Source of the DNA: DUQX01 sp050948825
GTDB taxonomy: Bacteria; Bacillota; Dethiobacteria; DTU022; UBA8154
NCBI GenBank assembly: GCA_050948825.1
Contig: JBMNEO010000003.1
Coordinates: 124,001-188,000 of the forward strand
Direction: 5' to 3'
DNA length: 64,000 bases
Part shown: one piece after another, positions 1 through 9,164 of the stretch
How the letters are laid out: every line of letters begins with the position of its first letter
How positions within the stretch are numbered: the first letter of the stretch is position 1
Program-made: the position numbers and the translations under genes
Notes under the pieces: generated by a model
Told to the model about the DNA's origin: nothing
The model's database searches: none
The model's input: only the letters and a program-made list of their open reading frames with translations

Positions 1-3000
1 TCCTTATCCTTGCTACGGGGCAAGATCTCAGCATCCACTCCGTAATTTCTAAACATCGCCTCAAACACCCTGGCGTGGTGGGTGGGTTCAGGGATAAGGA
101 TTTTTTTCCAATCCCGATCGGAAATTTTTTGTGTACGTGCGGAATAAAATTGAGACTGAACCGGTTCCTTCTGTGAACGGCAGGTATTTTTAAAAGCTTC
201 CAGCCTGGTGATCATGCCTGCCGGTGCCGTATGTTCGTCCAGTGTAAGCCGCAGATATCCGGTAAGATTCCCAAGATAATGCCGAAGCATGGCATTGGGG
301 CCGCATTTGAAAGGATCCTGGAGAACAACATGTAATAAAGGCAACCCTGTTTTTTCTGTCCTTTCATTTAAAAAATTAACGAAGAAGACAGTTGAGAGCA
401 TTTTTTGCAATTGTATAGGATAAATATTATCCATATGTGTGAGCAATTGGGTTAGACGATTGCCCAACCCAATTCTTTCGTTATCCAGCGCAGGATCATT
501 TATTTTTCCCTCATACCATCCCCGCAGATATTCAAGGATAAACTCCTGGGGCACAGCCGGTAAGCCTCTCTGCAGGGCATAATGCAGTGATCCCTTGGAA
601 ACAAAATCATCATAAATGGTATAAGATCTGCCCAGGAAAATTGCCGTTACCAGTTCTTTATTTGCTTTAATCTCTTCCATAATTCGCCGGCTTTCCCGCA
701 TTATCGCGTGCCGAAAGACCTCCTGCGCCCGGTATCCAGCCTCAAGGGCATTTTCAAAGCTTTTCCGGCGATAATTGTTGCCCAATATTTTCCTGGCAAC
801 CGGTTCTAGCTGGGATTTAATCATCTGCCTTCCTTCGCGATAATTTAACTGGGCATAAAGCATTTTCTCATTATCTACCTGCAGTGAGTTGGCAACAGTC
901 CCCCTTACGGTCTGTATAAGAGGGCAGGAAAAGGCGCGAGGCCAGTTTTTCGCCCAGGGAAGAGGCTCCATCGTCACAACCTCAGGGACAAAGATATAAT
1001 CCAGCTCCATTTCGGCGAGCTCCTGATAATGCCCGATCAGCACTTCCATTGGATAGCACATCTCGGTTTCAAGTTTTCTTTTCCCTTTTTCCAGGATGTC
1101 CTCTGAGGTCAGGGAGGAGAGTATAACGCAGGCTCCCAGTTCCCTGAAGAAAGCGGCCCAGAAAGGATAAAGGTCAAAAAACAGCCCACTGCGGGCAATG
1201 CCCACCCGTGGCCCCCCTTCTTTCAAAGGCTGACCGGCAAACTGATAAAAAAGATCATTCCTGAGGGCAACGTAATCCGGCAGATCGTTTGCCTTTGATT
1301 TTTTCTCCAACCCCGAATAACGGCCGCAGCGGTCACCGTAAATAAAGCTGCTGCCGTCTGAAAATTTGATTACATCCAGTGTACAGTTATGTTCAAATTC
1401 GCATACCGCCTTACACTTGCGTTTTTCAACTGTAAAGGTATGTAAATTTTGCAGGCTGCGGAATGAGTACTGCCCCTCCTGTCCCGATTCATGGAACATC
1501 TTAGCGATCAAGGCGCTACCCAGTGCCCCGGTAAGCTCCGGATAAGGGGGAACGGTTATGTCACTGTCGCACTCGGCCGCAAAGGCACTGGCCAGGGCAT
1601 GGTTCTTTGCCGTTGCGCCGGTAAAAATAATTTTCCCCTCAAGGGGCCTGTTTTCCGCTGTTTTGTTGATATAATTGCGGGCAGAGGAGTAGGCCAGGCT
1701 GGCCAGCTGGGATGAAAGGGGCAGCCCGCGGGAAGCCGCGGTAGCAAGGCTGGTCTGGGAAAGAAGCGTGCAAGTATCCCCAAGATCTATGGCATAATCC
1801 GCTTCAAAAGATCTCCTGGAAAATTCTTCTTTAATCTTCACTCCTAAAAGCCCGGCGAGATTTTCCAAAAAGGTACCGGTACCGGCAGCGCAAACAGGAT
1901 TCATATTATAATCATAGAGAACACCATTTTTCAACTGCAGGAACTTGGAATCTTCCCCACCGATTTCAATAATGGAAAAGGTCCCCTCTTCACCGCAGAG
2001 GTACTTTACCCCTTCGGCCTGACAGGTTATCTCATCCACAGCATACTCCGCGTTCAGGATTTTCTGGGAAAGGAACCTCCCGGACCCTGTAGTACAGGCT
2101 TTAATCGGTGTCTCCTTTAACAAATCTCCATATTTCAGCTCAACCTCTTTCATTAATTCCAAAACCTGCAGCGCCGGGCGCCCGGCGGTAGGGAGGTATA
2201 TCCCTCCGATGAACTTTCCCCTGTTATCCAGAAGTACACACTTGGTTGATACCGAACCGCAATCAACTCCCAGATAAACATTTGTAAGATCAAAGGATTT
2301 CTGTTCAGGAGGCAGCTCCATATAATGAACCCGCTTACCGTTGAGGGGTGGCAGTGGATTCTCAGGAACATATTTCCGGCTTAATAGCCCTTCCACGCTG
2401 AAATCCTTCATCTTCAGCCTGGCCTGTCCTTTAGCAGCACCCAGAGCATTTATGTATTCATGACCTTCAGGAACAATCACCTCCACAGAACGCTCGGCAC
2501 AGTACTCCCTGATATACTTCATCACAGCATTGTTGTTGGCAAATCCCCCAACGGCGATTAAAGTCCCCGGACCGTTAATCCTGTTCTGTGCCACTCCGCT
2601 GAGCACCATATCCGCCAGTGCTTTGGCCATTCCGGAAGATACGGCCGCCTGCGTGGCGCCCTCATTTATAGCATGGGTCATATCCGATTTGGCAAAAACA
2701 GCACAGCGCCCGGAAATTTTCACCGCCGAGTCCGCACCCAAAGCTATTTCGGCCAATTCACGATCGTTATAACCCATTCTGGTAGCCTGCTGGTACCAAA
2801 AGGCGCCGCTTCCGGCGGCACACTGGCCGTTGCGGTTAAAAAAATGGACAACCCCACCTGGCCCGAGTTCCAGGTAGTACATATTTTCATGGCCCAGGGA
2901 TAAAACAGCGTAATTATTCAACTCCGGAAAATGCAGGCCTGCCTGCAAGGCTTCTATCTCCAGCAGAGGCTTGATACCGGCTTCCCTGGCCAGGAGGTAG

Positions 3001-3224
3001 GCGTTGGTACCCGTTAAGCCGCAGGAAACCAGCTCTTCCTCCCTGCCTTCCAAAAGATAATGCAGGCATTTTCGGGAGGCCTCTACAGGGTTACCTGCTG
3101 TTGGCACAGTAATTTTTTTTACCTGTTCTCCTTCTACGAGCACCCCTTTGACAGCAAAGGTGCCCAGATCCAGGCCTAATCCAGGCAATTTATTAATCGT
3201 ATCTTGAACATTATCTCCAATCAC
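1..3224 (-). CDS. giant double acyl-CoA dehydratase activase (BcrA/HgdC + DUF2229), C-terminus outside window
   Basis: A reading frame of 1074 codons is open from a GTG at 3224 (ribosome site GAGGTGATCTT just upstream) to the left edge, so the C-terminus is missing. Two ASKHA ATPase domains are visible: the first opens with GLGLDLGTFAVKG near residue 15 and has CAAGSGAF near 134; the second opens with GVDCGSVSTK near 313 and has CAAGTGTF near 444. The Cys of each CAAG motif is the iron-sulfur ligand in HgdC-type activators. From about residue 660 follows a DUF2229-type region with ETEMCYP, then a segment resembling dehydratase components (LTLDEHTAPAGMITRLEAF). Family members (YjiL-like, about 1400 aa) couple ATP hydrolysis to electron transfer at very low potential. 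The natural partner is unknown; a dehydratase-like pair lies at 35.3-37.7 kb. Family assignment is firm, substrate is not. Confidence 0.9.
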   Translation of the reverse strand, partial: MIGDNVQDTINKLPGLGLDLGTFAVKGVLVEGEQVKKITVPTAGNPVEASRKCLHYLLEGREEELVSCGLTGTNAYLLAREAGIKPLLEIEALQAGLHFPELNNYAVLSLGHENMYYLELGPGGVVHFFNRNGQCAAGSGAFWYQQATRMGYNDRELAEIALGADSAVKISGRCAVFAKSDMTHAINEGATQAAVSSGMAKALADMVLSGVAQNRINGPGTLIAVGGFANNNAVMKYIREYCAERSVEVIVPEGHEYINALGAAKGQARLKMKDFSVEGLLSRKYVPENPLPPLNGKRVHYMELPPEQKSFDLTNVYLGVDCGSVSTKCVLLDNRGKFIGGIYLPTAGRPALQVLELMKEVELKYGDLLKETPIKACTTGSGRFLSQKILNAEYAVDEITCQAEGVKYLCGEEGTFSIIEIGGEDSKFLQLKNGVLYDYNMNPVCAAGTGTFLENLAGLLGVKIKEEFSRRSFEADYAIDLGDTCTLLSQTSLATAASRGLPLSSQLASLAYSSARNYINKTAENRPLEGKIIFTGATAKNHALASAFAAECDSDITVPPYPELTGALGSALIAKMFHESGQEGQYSFRSLQNLHTFTVEKRKCKAVCEFEHNCTLDVIKFSDGSSFIYGDRCGRYSGLEKKSKANDLPDYVALRNDLFYQFAGQPLKEGGPRVGIARSGLFFDLYPFWAAFFRELGACVILSSLTSEDILEKGKRKLETEMCYPMEVLIGHYQELAEMELDYIFVPEVVTMEPLPWAKNWPRAFSCPLIQTVRGTVANSLQVDNEKMLYAQLNYREGRQMIKSQLEPVARKILGNNYRRKSFENALEAGYRAQEVFRHAIMRESRRIMEEIKANKELVTAIFLGRSYTIYDDFVSKGSLHYALQRGLPAVPQEFILEYLRGWYEGKINDPALDNERIGLGNRLTQLLTHMDNIYPIQLQKMLSTVFFVNFLNERTEKTGLPLLHVVLQDPFKCGPNAMLRHYLGNLTGYLRLTLDEHTAPAGMITRLEAFKNTCRSQKEPVQSQFYSARTQKISDRDWKKILIPEPTHHARVFEAMFRNYGVDAEILPRSKDK

Positions 3225-3267
3225 AAGATCACCTCATTATCACTTACAATTAACCGTTCTAGCTTTC

Positions 3268-3296
3268 TTTATACCTTCAATGGGCAAAAGTGTCAA
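3268..3296 (-). promoter_or_regulatory. sigma-A-type promoter of the double activase
   Basis: On the minus strand TTGACA (3296-3291) and TATAAA (3273-3268) are separated by 17 bp, 44 bp ahead of the GTG start. This is a near-consensus housekeeping promoter. Confidence 0.65.
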
Positions 3297-3365
3297 GCCG
3301 GATAATGAGTAATCTAGGTAAAATTCCTAATATAGGAAGGAATTAGCAGAAAAGCGTTGTAAGTT

Positions 3366-4118
3366 TTAGACTTTTCCCCCTTTATACCGATATTTTTGAT
3401 ATAACAAAAGGAGAGCGCCGGAAATAATAAATATCAGCGAGGCGATCTGGGCCTGTGACAACCCCCATAATGCTGCCGGGCTAACACGGAAAAATTCAAC
3501 GAAGAAACGGGAGACTCCGTAAAAAATGATAAAATAAAGGAATATATAGCCATGAAAATATTTATACTTTTTCAGGTAACGAAGCATTAAAAAAATTATC
3601 AGGGCTCCAATCGAGGCGTAAAGCTGGGTAGGATGTCGCGGGTTGACATCAATAACCGGGAAAACCACACCCCAGGGCAGATCGGTTATATGCCCGTAGC
3701 AGCACCCGTTTAAAAAACATCCGATGCGGGTAATAGCGTAACCAAGGATAATGAAGGGTGATAAATAATCCACATACTTTAAAAATAAAATTTTCCTATA
3801 GTTACTGTAAAAAACCCCTCCCAGCAAAGCCAGAATCAGACCACCGTGAAAAGTAAGCCCTCCCTCCCTGAAGGCAAAGATTTTCCACCAGGGCTGACCG
3901 ATGAATAATTCACGATTAAGAAAAACATAAGTCAGACGGGAACCCAGAAGGGAGAGAATAATGCTCATGATAAAGATCTCAAAAAGATAATCTTGATTTA
4001 TACGCTCGTCTTCCGCTTCTTTCAGCGACCAGATTATCGCTACAGAAAAGGCCAAAAAAAGCATAGCCCCGTAGGAGTAAATGGCAAAACTACCTATTTC
4101 AAATAATACCGGGCGCAA
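3366..4118 (-). CDS. lgt: prolipoprotein diacylglyceryl transferase
   Basis: Transfers the diacylglyceryl group of phosphatidylglycerol to the lipobox Cys of prolipoproteins in the cytoplasmic membrane. At 250 aa it is slightly short for the family. It has about seven hydrophobic helices, the HGGL segment near residue 90 that carries the essential His region, and ITRIGCFLNGCCYG near residue 130, the Lgt signature in its Cys-rich variant found in many Clostridia. The start is TTG at 4118, chosen because GAGGGGG lies at ideal distance and the protein begins MRPVLFEIG as in homologues. Lipoprotein clients in the window include the PrcB-domain protein at 60 kb; lnt at 20.7 kb would act after Lgt. 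Confidence 0.92.
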   Translation of the reverse strand: MRPVLFEIGSFAIYSYGAMLFLAFSVAIIWSLKEAEDERINQDYLFEIFIMSIILSLLGSRLTYVFLNRELFIGQPWWKIFAFREGGLTFHGGLILALLGGVFYSNYRKILFLKYVDYLSPFIILGYAITRIGCFLNGCCYGHITDLPWGVVFPVIDVNPRHPTQLYASIGALIIFLMLRYLKKYKYFHGYIFLYFIIFYGVSRFFVEFFRVSPAALWGLSQAQIASLIFIISGALLLLYQKYRYKGGKV

Positions 4119-4247
4119 TAAAAAACCCCCTCAATAGTAAGTTGTTGTGGTGCAGGCTGGTGCGCGCTCCAAGTTCCGCTCAGAAAGTTCATCGGTTCAG
4201 CTCCGGCCTCCGACGACCTCCCCGACCAAATTCCCGTCTATGGTTGA

Positions 4248-4682
4248 TCATTGTTCGGCGGCGGCTTTCTGGGCAAGCTGATCGCAGCGATTATTGTACT
4301 CGTTATCGCTGTGCCCCTTTACTTTAATCCACTGCACTCTGTGATAGCGGCTGAGTTTTAACAGTTCCCGCCAGAGGTCCTGATTTTCGACCGGCTCCCT
4401 GGCAGCTGTTTTCCATCCGTTGTGCTGCCATTTTTCCAACCAGCCCCGTTTGAAGGCATTGATTAAATAAGCGCTGTCGGAGAATAGCTCCACTTCGCAG
4501 GGTTCTTTCAGCGCTTTTAGCCCCTCAATTGCTGCCTTAAGCTCCATTTTCTGGTTGGTTGTATGCCTCTCGCCACCGTATATTTCTTTTTCATGCTGTT
4601 TATGGAATAATAAAGCCGCCCAACCCCCGGGGCCGGGGTTGCCCTTGCAGGCACCATCGGTATAGATAATAACTTTTTTCAT
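4248..4682 (-). CDS. rnhA: ribonuclease HI
   Basis: Cleaves RNA in RNA-DNA hybrids. It is 144 aa, close to the usual type-1 RNase H length. The four catalytic acidic residues are visible as D9 (YTDGACKGNPGPGG), E47 (MELKA), D69 (FSDSAY) and D134 (NRCDQLA), with the assisting His at 124 (KGHSDNEYNN). It also has the basic WxxxGW handle segment around residues 80-95 seen in the Escherichia coli type. It sits 20 bp downstream of thiE on the same strand and about 130 bp upstream of lgt. No oddity is seen. Confidence 0.96.
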   Translation of the reverse strand: MKKVIIYTDGACKGNPGPGGWAALLFHKQHEKEIYGGERHTTNQKMELKAAIEGLKALKEPCEVELFSDSAYLINAFKRGWLEKWQHNGWKTAAREPVENQDLWRELLKLSRYHRVQWIKVKGHSDNEYNNRCDQLAQKAAAEQ

Positions 4683-4701
4683 TTTATTAGATCAGTCCTT
4701 C

Positions 4702-5370
4702 TCAGCCAAGGGAGCTCTGAGCTTCCTTGATTTCGCGGGCAATCCTTGCGGCTGCGAGCGTAATATCATCCGCCGCCACAACAGCGGAGATAACTGCAAC
4801 TCCCGCAGCCCCCGCCTGAATAACCTGCCCCGCATTATGCAAATTAATCCCGCCGATGCCCACCACGGGGATATCAACTATGCGGCAAATTTTCGAGATG
4901 GCCTGCAGGCCAACCGGCTCCCCCGCATCAGCCTTGGTTGCCGTAGCAAAAACTGCCCCCGCGCCCAGATAAGAAGCTCCCATAGCCTGCGCCTCACGTG
5001 CCTGCCGGGGGTTATCTACCGAAACACCGAGGATCATCCCCGGAGGCATGATGCCGCGCGCCGCGTCAACCGGTAAGTCGTCCTGCCCCAGATGAACGCC
5101 GTCTGCACCCACAGCAAGAGCGATATCCAGACGATCATTAATGATCAAGACAGTATCTTTCTCCCTGGTAATCGCCCTCAGTTCACTGGCTAGCAAATAA
5201 AGCTCCCTGGAGGAAGCATCCTTCTCGCGCAGCTGTATGCAGGTTGCCCCGCCGTCTATGGCTTTCCTGACCACATCAGCATGAGAGCAGCCGCGTGAAA
5301 GCAGGCGATCGGTTATGACATAAAACTTCAGGTAACCGGGCGATCTTGGTATTGCCTTCATAGTCCTCAC
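4702..5370 (-). CDS. thiE: thiamine-phosphate synthase
   Basis: Joins hydroxymethylpyrimidine diphosphate and thiazole phosphate to give thiamine monophosphate; the last gene of the thi operon. The 222 aa TIM barrel shows QLREKDAS (phosphate/pyrimidine binding) near residue 47, INDRLDIALAVGADGVHLGQDD, and the C-terminal GIGGINLHNAGQV and GAAGVAVISA phosphate-binding loops. Start is GTG at 5370 or ATG at 5361; the spacing of the GGGTGAGG ribosome site does not decide between them. It follows thiM by 12 bp. Confidence 0.95.
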   Translation of the reverse strand: MRTMKAIPRSPGYLKFYVITDRLLSRGCSHADVVRKAIDGGATCIQLREKDASSRELYLLASELRAITREKDTVLIINDRLDIALAVGADGVHLGQDDLPVDAARGIMPPGMILGVSVDNPRQAREAQAMGASYLGAGAVFATATKADAGEPVGLQAISKICRIVDIPVVGIGGINLHNAGQVIQAGAAGVAVISAVVAADDITLAAARIAREIKEAQSSLG

Positions 5371-5381
5371 CCTGACTTTCT

Positions 5382-6185
5382 TTATCTTATTTCTATTCTG
5401 GCCCGGTTTGAAAACTCCTGCGTGCTAAGATGAAAAAGTGTATCCAGGAGTCTCACTTTATATCCTGCCGGACCGGTTACCCCCTTTTCAGCGGCAATTT
5501 CACCGGCCACGCCCATGGCAGCCAGTGCAGCAGTAGCAGCCAGAAAATAATCTTTCTCAACGGCGGCAAAGGCAGCCGCCAGGGAAGCGCTCATGCAGCC
5601 GCTTCCCACCACCAGAGGCAAATAGCTGTGCCCGTTAAAAACCCTGGCAACCCTTTTACCGTCCGTAATTACATCCACAGGGCCGGTTACGGCAACAACC
5701 GCCCGGTAATCAAGCACTGCATGCAATCGCCCGGCACCTTCCAGGGGATCTCCGGCGTCAATGCTCTGTATTCCGCTGATCCTGACCCCCTTTACCCCTG
5801 CCAGGGAGCCTATCTCCGCCCCATTTCCTTTAATGATGACCGGCTTGACAATCTTCAGCAGGTCCAGGGCTGCTTTACTGCGGTAGGCAGTCGCCCCTGC
5901 ACCTACCGGGTCAAGAACAACCGGGATCCCTTTTTCCCCGGCCTTTTTCCCCATTTTTATCATCGCTGCCAGCTGATTCGGCAATAGAGTGCCTGTATTG
6001 ATCACGGCCGCAGAGGCGGCCTGTACCATTTCTTCTACCTCTTCCAGGGCAAAGGCCATTACAGGCAGGGCACCGATACTCGCTGTAATGTCCGCACAGT
6101 CCCCGCAGGTGACGACGTTGGTGATATGGTGAATAAGCGGCCTTTCCCGGCGTACTTTCTCCAAAATCTCCGCGCCTTTAAACAT
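5382..6185 (-). CDS. thiM: hydroxyethylthiazole kinase
   Basis: Phosphorylates salvaged 4-methyl-5-hydroxyethylthiazole for ThiE. The preferred start is ATG at 6185 (MFKGAEILEKVR), which overlaps the thiD stop by 8 bp; an upstream in-frame extension to 6230 lies wholly inside thiD and is not typical of the family. Motifs are RPLIHHITN near residue 15, VLDPVGAGAT near residue 110, and VVGSGCMSA near residue 183 carrying the Cys of the conserved GTGC-type loop. With no thiG/thiH/thiS seen here, this kinase is probably the thiazole entry route. Confidence 0.95.
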   Translation of the reverse strand: MFKGAEILEKVRRERPLIHHITNVVTCGDCADITASIGALPVMAFALEEVEEMVQAASAAVINTGTLLPNQLAAMIKMGKKAGEKGIPVVLDPVGAGATAYRSKAALDLLKIVKPVIIKGNGAEIGSLAGVKGVRISGIQSIDAGDPLEGAGRLHAVLDYRAVVAVTGPVDVITDGKRVARVFNGHSYLPLVVGSGCMSASLAAAFAAVEKDYFLAATAALAAMGVAGEIAAEKGVTGPAGYKVRLLDTLFHLSTQEFSNRARIEIR

Positions 6186-6981
6186 ACAAGCATCCCTTTC
6201 CGGCAAAATGATCCATCGGCCCGCTGCCATGACCCAGGTTTAAACCATACGGAAGAATAGACTGCAGGTAATCCCGGGCCGCTTTCACGGCCAGGGGAAC
6301 TGTCTCCCCCAGGGCAAGGTGGGCGGCAATGGCAGCAGCAAAGGTACATCCGGTGCCGTGCGTATCTTTGGTATCGATACGGGGGGCGCGATAGTAGTAA
6401 TACCTTTCTCCATCGAATAAAATATCCGTCAAAGTGTTTTGCCCTTGTGCATGCCCTCCTTTGAGCAGGACAGTGGAAGCCCCGGCCGCATGAAGAATGC
6501 GCGCAGCCTCTCTCAGTTCACCTGGCTTCTTGAGGGAACGGCCGCAGAGCACTTCTGCCTCCGGTATATTGGGGGTAATAATTGAAGCCAGCGGAAAAAG
6601 TTCCTTAAGCAGTGCCGTCTGTGCCCCCTCTTCCAGAAGCAGGTCCCCGCTTTTTGCCACCATGACCGGATCCAGCACTATTTTTTTTATACGATACTGT
6701 TTCAGTTTCACAGCAACCAGTTTGATAATCTCCGCGCTGCCGAGCATCCCTGTTTTTACCACCGTTACGGGGAAATCGCTCATCACGGCATCTATTTGAG
6801 CCTCAATCATTTTTAAATCGAGCATCTGCACTTTTTTTACAGCAGTTGTATTCTGCGCGGTAATGGCTGTTATCGCCGTCAGGCAGTAAACCCCCTGAGC
6901 GGCCATTGATTTCATATCTGCCTGGATACCCGCCCCTGCCCCGGAATCGGAGCCAGCAATAGTTAAAACACATTTTCGCAT
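6178..6981 (-). CDS. thiD: hydroxymethylpyrimidine/phosphomethylpyrimidine kinase
   Basis: Performs the two phosphorylations of hydroxymethylpyrimidine leading to HMP-PP. At 267 aa it has the family length. A ribokinase fold is indicated by GSDSGAGAGIQADMK near residue 10, VLDPVMVAKSG near 105 and the anion-hole loop DTHGTGCTFAAAIAAH near 205. It sits between thiC (44 bp upstream) and thiM (8 bp overlap), so the three are co-transcribed and possibly translationally coupled. Confidence 0.96.
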   Translation of the reverse strand: MRKCVLTIAGSDSGAGAGIQADMKSMAAQGVYCLTAITAITAQNTTAVKKVQMLDLKMIEAQIDAVMSDFPVTVVKTGMLGSAEIIKLVAVKLKQYRIKKIVLDPVMVAKSGDLLLEEGAQTALLKELFPLASIITPNIPEAEVLCGRSLKKPGELREAARILHAAGASTVLLKGGHAQGQNTLTDILFDGERYYYYRAPRIDTKDTHGTGCTFAAAIAAHLALGETVPLAVKAARDYLQSILPYGLNLGHGSGPMDHFAGKGCLYV

Positions 6982-7024
6982 CTTATTTCAACTCTCCATT
7001 TATAGTTTAAATTTATATTTTATA

Positions 7025-8326
7025 TTACTGCAAATGTTTTTTGACCATTTTCAGGGCACAATAAGAACCGCACATGGTGCACTCCTCTTTTCCCCCGGGG
7101 TTGAGACGTTCATATAAGGTCCTGGCAAGAACGGGGTCGAGGGAAAGCTCCAGCTGACGTTCCCAGTCCAGCTCACGACGCGCCAGGGACATCTCCCTGT
7201 CCCATTTTTTAGCTCCGGGAACACCCCTGGCCACATCGGCAGCGTGAGCCGCTATACGGGACACCATTACACCCTGGCAGACTTCTTCCGGGCCGGGGAG
7301 GCCGAGGTGTTCGGTGGGCGTAACATAGCAGAGGAAATCAGCACCTGAAGCTGCGGCCATCGTTCCCCCAATGGCTGCCGTAATATGATCATAACCCGGG
7401 GCAACGTCGGTAACCAGGGGCCCCAAAACATAAAAGGGCGCACCCCTGCACAGCGATTTGGCTATTTTCATATGCGTTTCAATTTGATCAAACGGGACAT
7501 GCCCCGGCCCTTCCACCATAACCTGTACATCCGCTTCCCTGGCTCTTTTAACCAGTTCGCCCAGCGTCACCAGCTCCTGGATCTGGGCTCTGTCACCCGC
7601 ATCCTCAAGGCTTCCCGGCCTCATACCGTCCCCCAGGCTCAAGGTCACATCGTACTTTCCAGCAATCTCCAAAATGCGATCATATTGTTCATAAAGAGGG
7701 TTTTCTCTTTCATTTTCCAGCATCCAGGCGGCGATCATCGCACCGCCACGGCTGACGATCCCCATAATTCTCCCCTCCCGACGCAGTGCTTCCAAAGCGG
7801 AGAGCGTCAGTCCGCAGTGCAGTGTCAAAAAATCCACTCCCCCGGCTGCGTGCTCCTCGATTACAGAAAAAAGGTCTTCCTCAGTCATTTTCAATACCGC
7901 CCCGGAGGAAAGCCGCGCTTTCACCGCTGCTTCGTAAATGGGAACGGTGCCCACCGGAACAGAAGAAAGCTCCAGCACCATTGAACGGATCCCTCTAAGA
8001 TCGCCGCCGGTGCTTAAATCCATGACCGCATCGGTACCGGCCTCTAACGCCGCTTGCAGTTTAATTCTTTCATTCTCCGCATCGGGGAAAGCCTCTGAGC
8101 TGCCGATATTAGCATTTACCTTTGTCCGCAGCTTATTCCCTATCCCGCGGGGGTGCAAATTCTTACGCTTGATATTTGCAGGAATTACAATCGTCCCTGC
8201 TGTAAGCCCTTCCATGATTACCTCTATCGGCAGGCTCTCATCGGCGGCAACAGCCTTAACCTGAGGGGTTACCTCTCCCTTTTTTGTTCTGGATACCTGG
8301 GTAAAAACCTTATGCATAATCTTCAC
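7025..8326 (-). CDS. thiC: phosphomethylpyrimidine synthase (radical SAM)
   Basis: Converts aminoimidazole ribotide to HMP phosphate by a radical SAM reaction. At 433 aa it is the typical length of the short bacterial ThiC. The C-terminal cluster motif CTMCGSYCALKMV (CxxC followed by C after four residues) is present. Other ThiC marks are NLHPRGIG, SLGDGMRPGS and MVEGPGHVPFDQI. Start is GTG at 8326 or ATG at 8317; neither has a strong ribosome site. A 115-bp spacer to thiW contains a potential RNA fold (8373-8441) described separately. Confidence 0.96.
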   Translation of the reverse strand: MKIMHKVFTQVSRTKKGEVTPQVKAVAADESLPIEVIMEGLTAGTIVIPANIKRKNLHPRGIGNKLRTKVNANIGSSEAFPDAENERIKLQAALEAGTDAVMDLSTGGDLRGIRSMVLELSSVPVGTVPIYEAAVKARLSSGAVLKMTEEDLFSVIEEHAAGGVDFLTLHCGLTLSALEALRREGRIMGIVSRGGAMIAAWMLENERENPLYEQYDRILEIAGKYDVTLSLGDGMRPGSLEDAGDRAQIQELVTLGELVKRAREADVQVMVEGPGHVPFDQIETHMKIAKSLCRGAPFYVLGPLVTDVAPGYDHITAAIGGTMAAASGADFLCYVTPTEHLGLPGPEEVCQGVMVSRIAAHAADVARGVPGAKKWDREMSLARRELDWERQLELSLDPVLARTLYERLNPGGKEECTMCGSYCALKMVKKHLQ

Positions 8327-8372
8327 TCACATCCCATCTGTTTTTAAAAGAATAATAGCATCCCGTTCGCCA

Positions 8373-8441
8373 TTACAGCAGGTAACACCCCTGGCATACC
8401 ATCTGTAAATATAACCGCACATTGGTTATACCCTGCCGTAA
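8373..8441 (-). ncRNA. candidate structured RNA element between thiW and thiC
   Basis: Read on the minus strand, 8441-8432 (TTACGGCAGG) pairs with 8382-8373 (CCTGCTGTAA) over 10 bp using one G-U wobble. On the plus strand the same position would be an A-C mismatch, which favours function as minus-strand RNA. Inside, 8430-8424 (TATAACC) pairs perfectly with 8416-8410 (GGTTATA) over a 7-nt loop, and a shorter GGTA/TACC stem lies near 8401-8381, giving a three-way-junction shape. It begins one base after the thiW stop. It does not match a riboswitch consensus I know; it could be a processing or attenuation element, or a mobile hairpin. Confidence 0.4.
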
Positions 8442-8945
8442 TCATTTTTTTTTACCGGAGGTCCTGTTCCAGAGCTTTAAAATAATTAGGCCAATTAAAG
8501 AACCTGCCAGACTGCTCAGCCCAAAAGGAACGATAAAAGCATAAGCCAACCCGGGAAAACCGAGCAGCCATTTTGCTAGAGGAAAAGCTGCCAGGGCTCC
8601 GATTAATCCTGTCCCGATAACCTCACCTGCAGCCGCAAAATATTCTTTTTTCAGGTAACAATAGCCAAGGCCGGCAAGCAGCGCTCCAAACATACTCCCC
8701 GGATAAGCCAGCGGTGTTCCGGTACCCAGCAGATTTCTGATTGTGGACGTAAGAAACGCAGCAACCACAGCGGGCACCGGCCCCAGAATGGCGCCGGCCA
8801 GAACATTAATGGCATGTTGAACAGGGTAAACATTGGAAACCCCTACCGGGATGGAAAAGGGAGAAGCAACTGTACCCAGGGCAACCAGCAACCCAATTGC
8901 TGTAACTATACGTAAAGAAAAAGTTTTGGATAAGGAACTCTCCAT
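8442..8945 (-). CDS. thiW: ThiW-type ECF transporter substrate-binding membrane subunit (probable thiazole uptake)
   Basis: A 167 aa membrane protein with five to six hydrophobic segments and an ECF S-component look. It carries the ThiW hallmark region GVSNVYPVQHAINVLAGAILGP near residue 35 (split here by the Tyr-Pro turn) and STIRNLLGTGTPLAYPGSM near residue 66. ThiW is regarded as a TPP-regulated importer of the thiazole moiety, working with a shared ECF energizing module that is not in this window. Start ATG at 8945 is preceded by AAAGGAG. It is the first gene behind the TPP riboswitch, which supports a role in thiamine precursor uptake. Confidence 0.9.
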   Translation of the reverse strand: MESSLSKTFSLRIVTAIGLLVALGTVASPFSIPVGVSNVYPVQHAINVLAGAILGPVPAVVAAFLTSTIRNLLGTGTPLAYPGSMFGALLAGLGYCYLKKEYFAAAGEVIGTGLIGALAAFPLAKWLLGFPGLAYAFIVPFGLSSLAGSLIGLIILKLWNRTSGKKK

Positions 8946-9110
8946 TTTTATTAACTCCTTTCACTAATGGGTTCCCACTGCGCCATGATCCTTCATCCTG
9001 TATAAACCCATACATTTAAATTTAATCCTTCTTTCTCGAACAATTTCGCCATAATAGCAGTAAAAAGAATAAGATAATTTAATCCTGAAGAGTTGGTGAA
9101 CCTTTTCCGA

Positions 9111-9138
9111 AATAAAGAACGGGCCAACAGGGGCCCGT
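9111..9138 (-). terminator. intrinsic terminator, expression platform of the TPP riboswitch
   Basis: On the minus strand ACGGGCC (9138-9132) pairs with GGCCCGT (9125-9119) around a 6-nt loop and is followed by TCTTTATTT. It lies about 30 bases after the aptamer and before thiW, the position expected for ligand-controlled premature termination. Confidence 0.8.
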
Positions 9139-9164
9139 AATTAATCCAAAACCATTACAATCAC

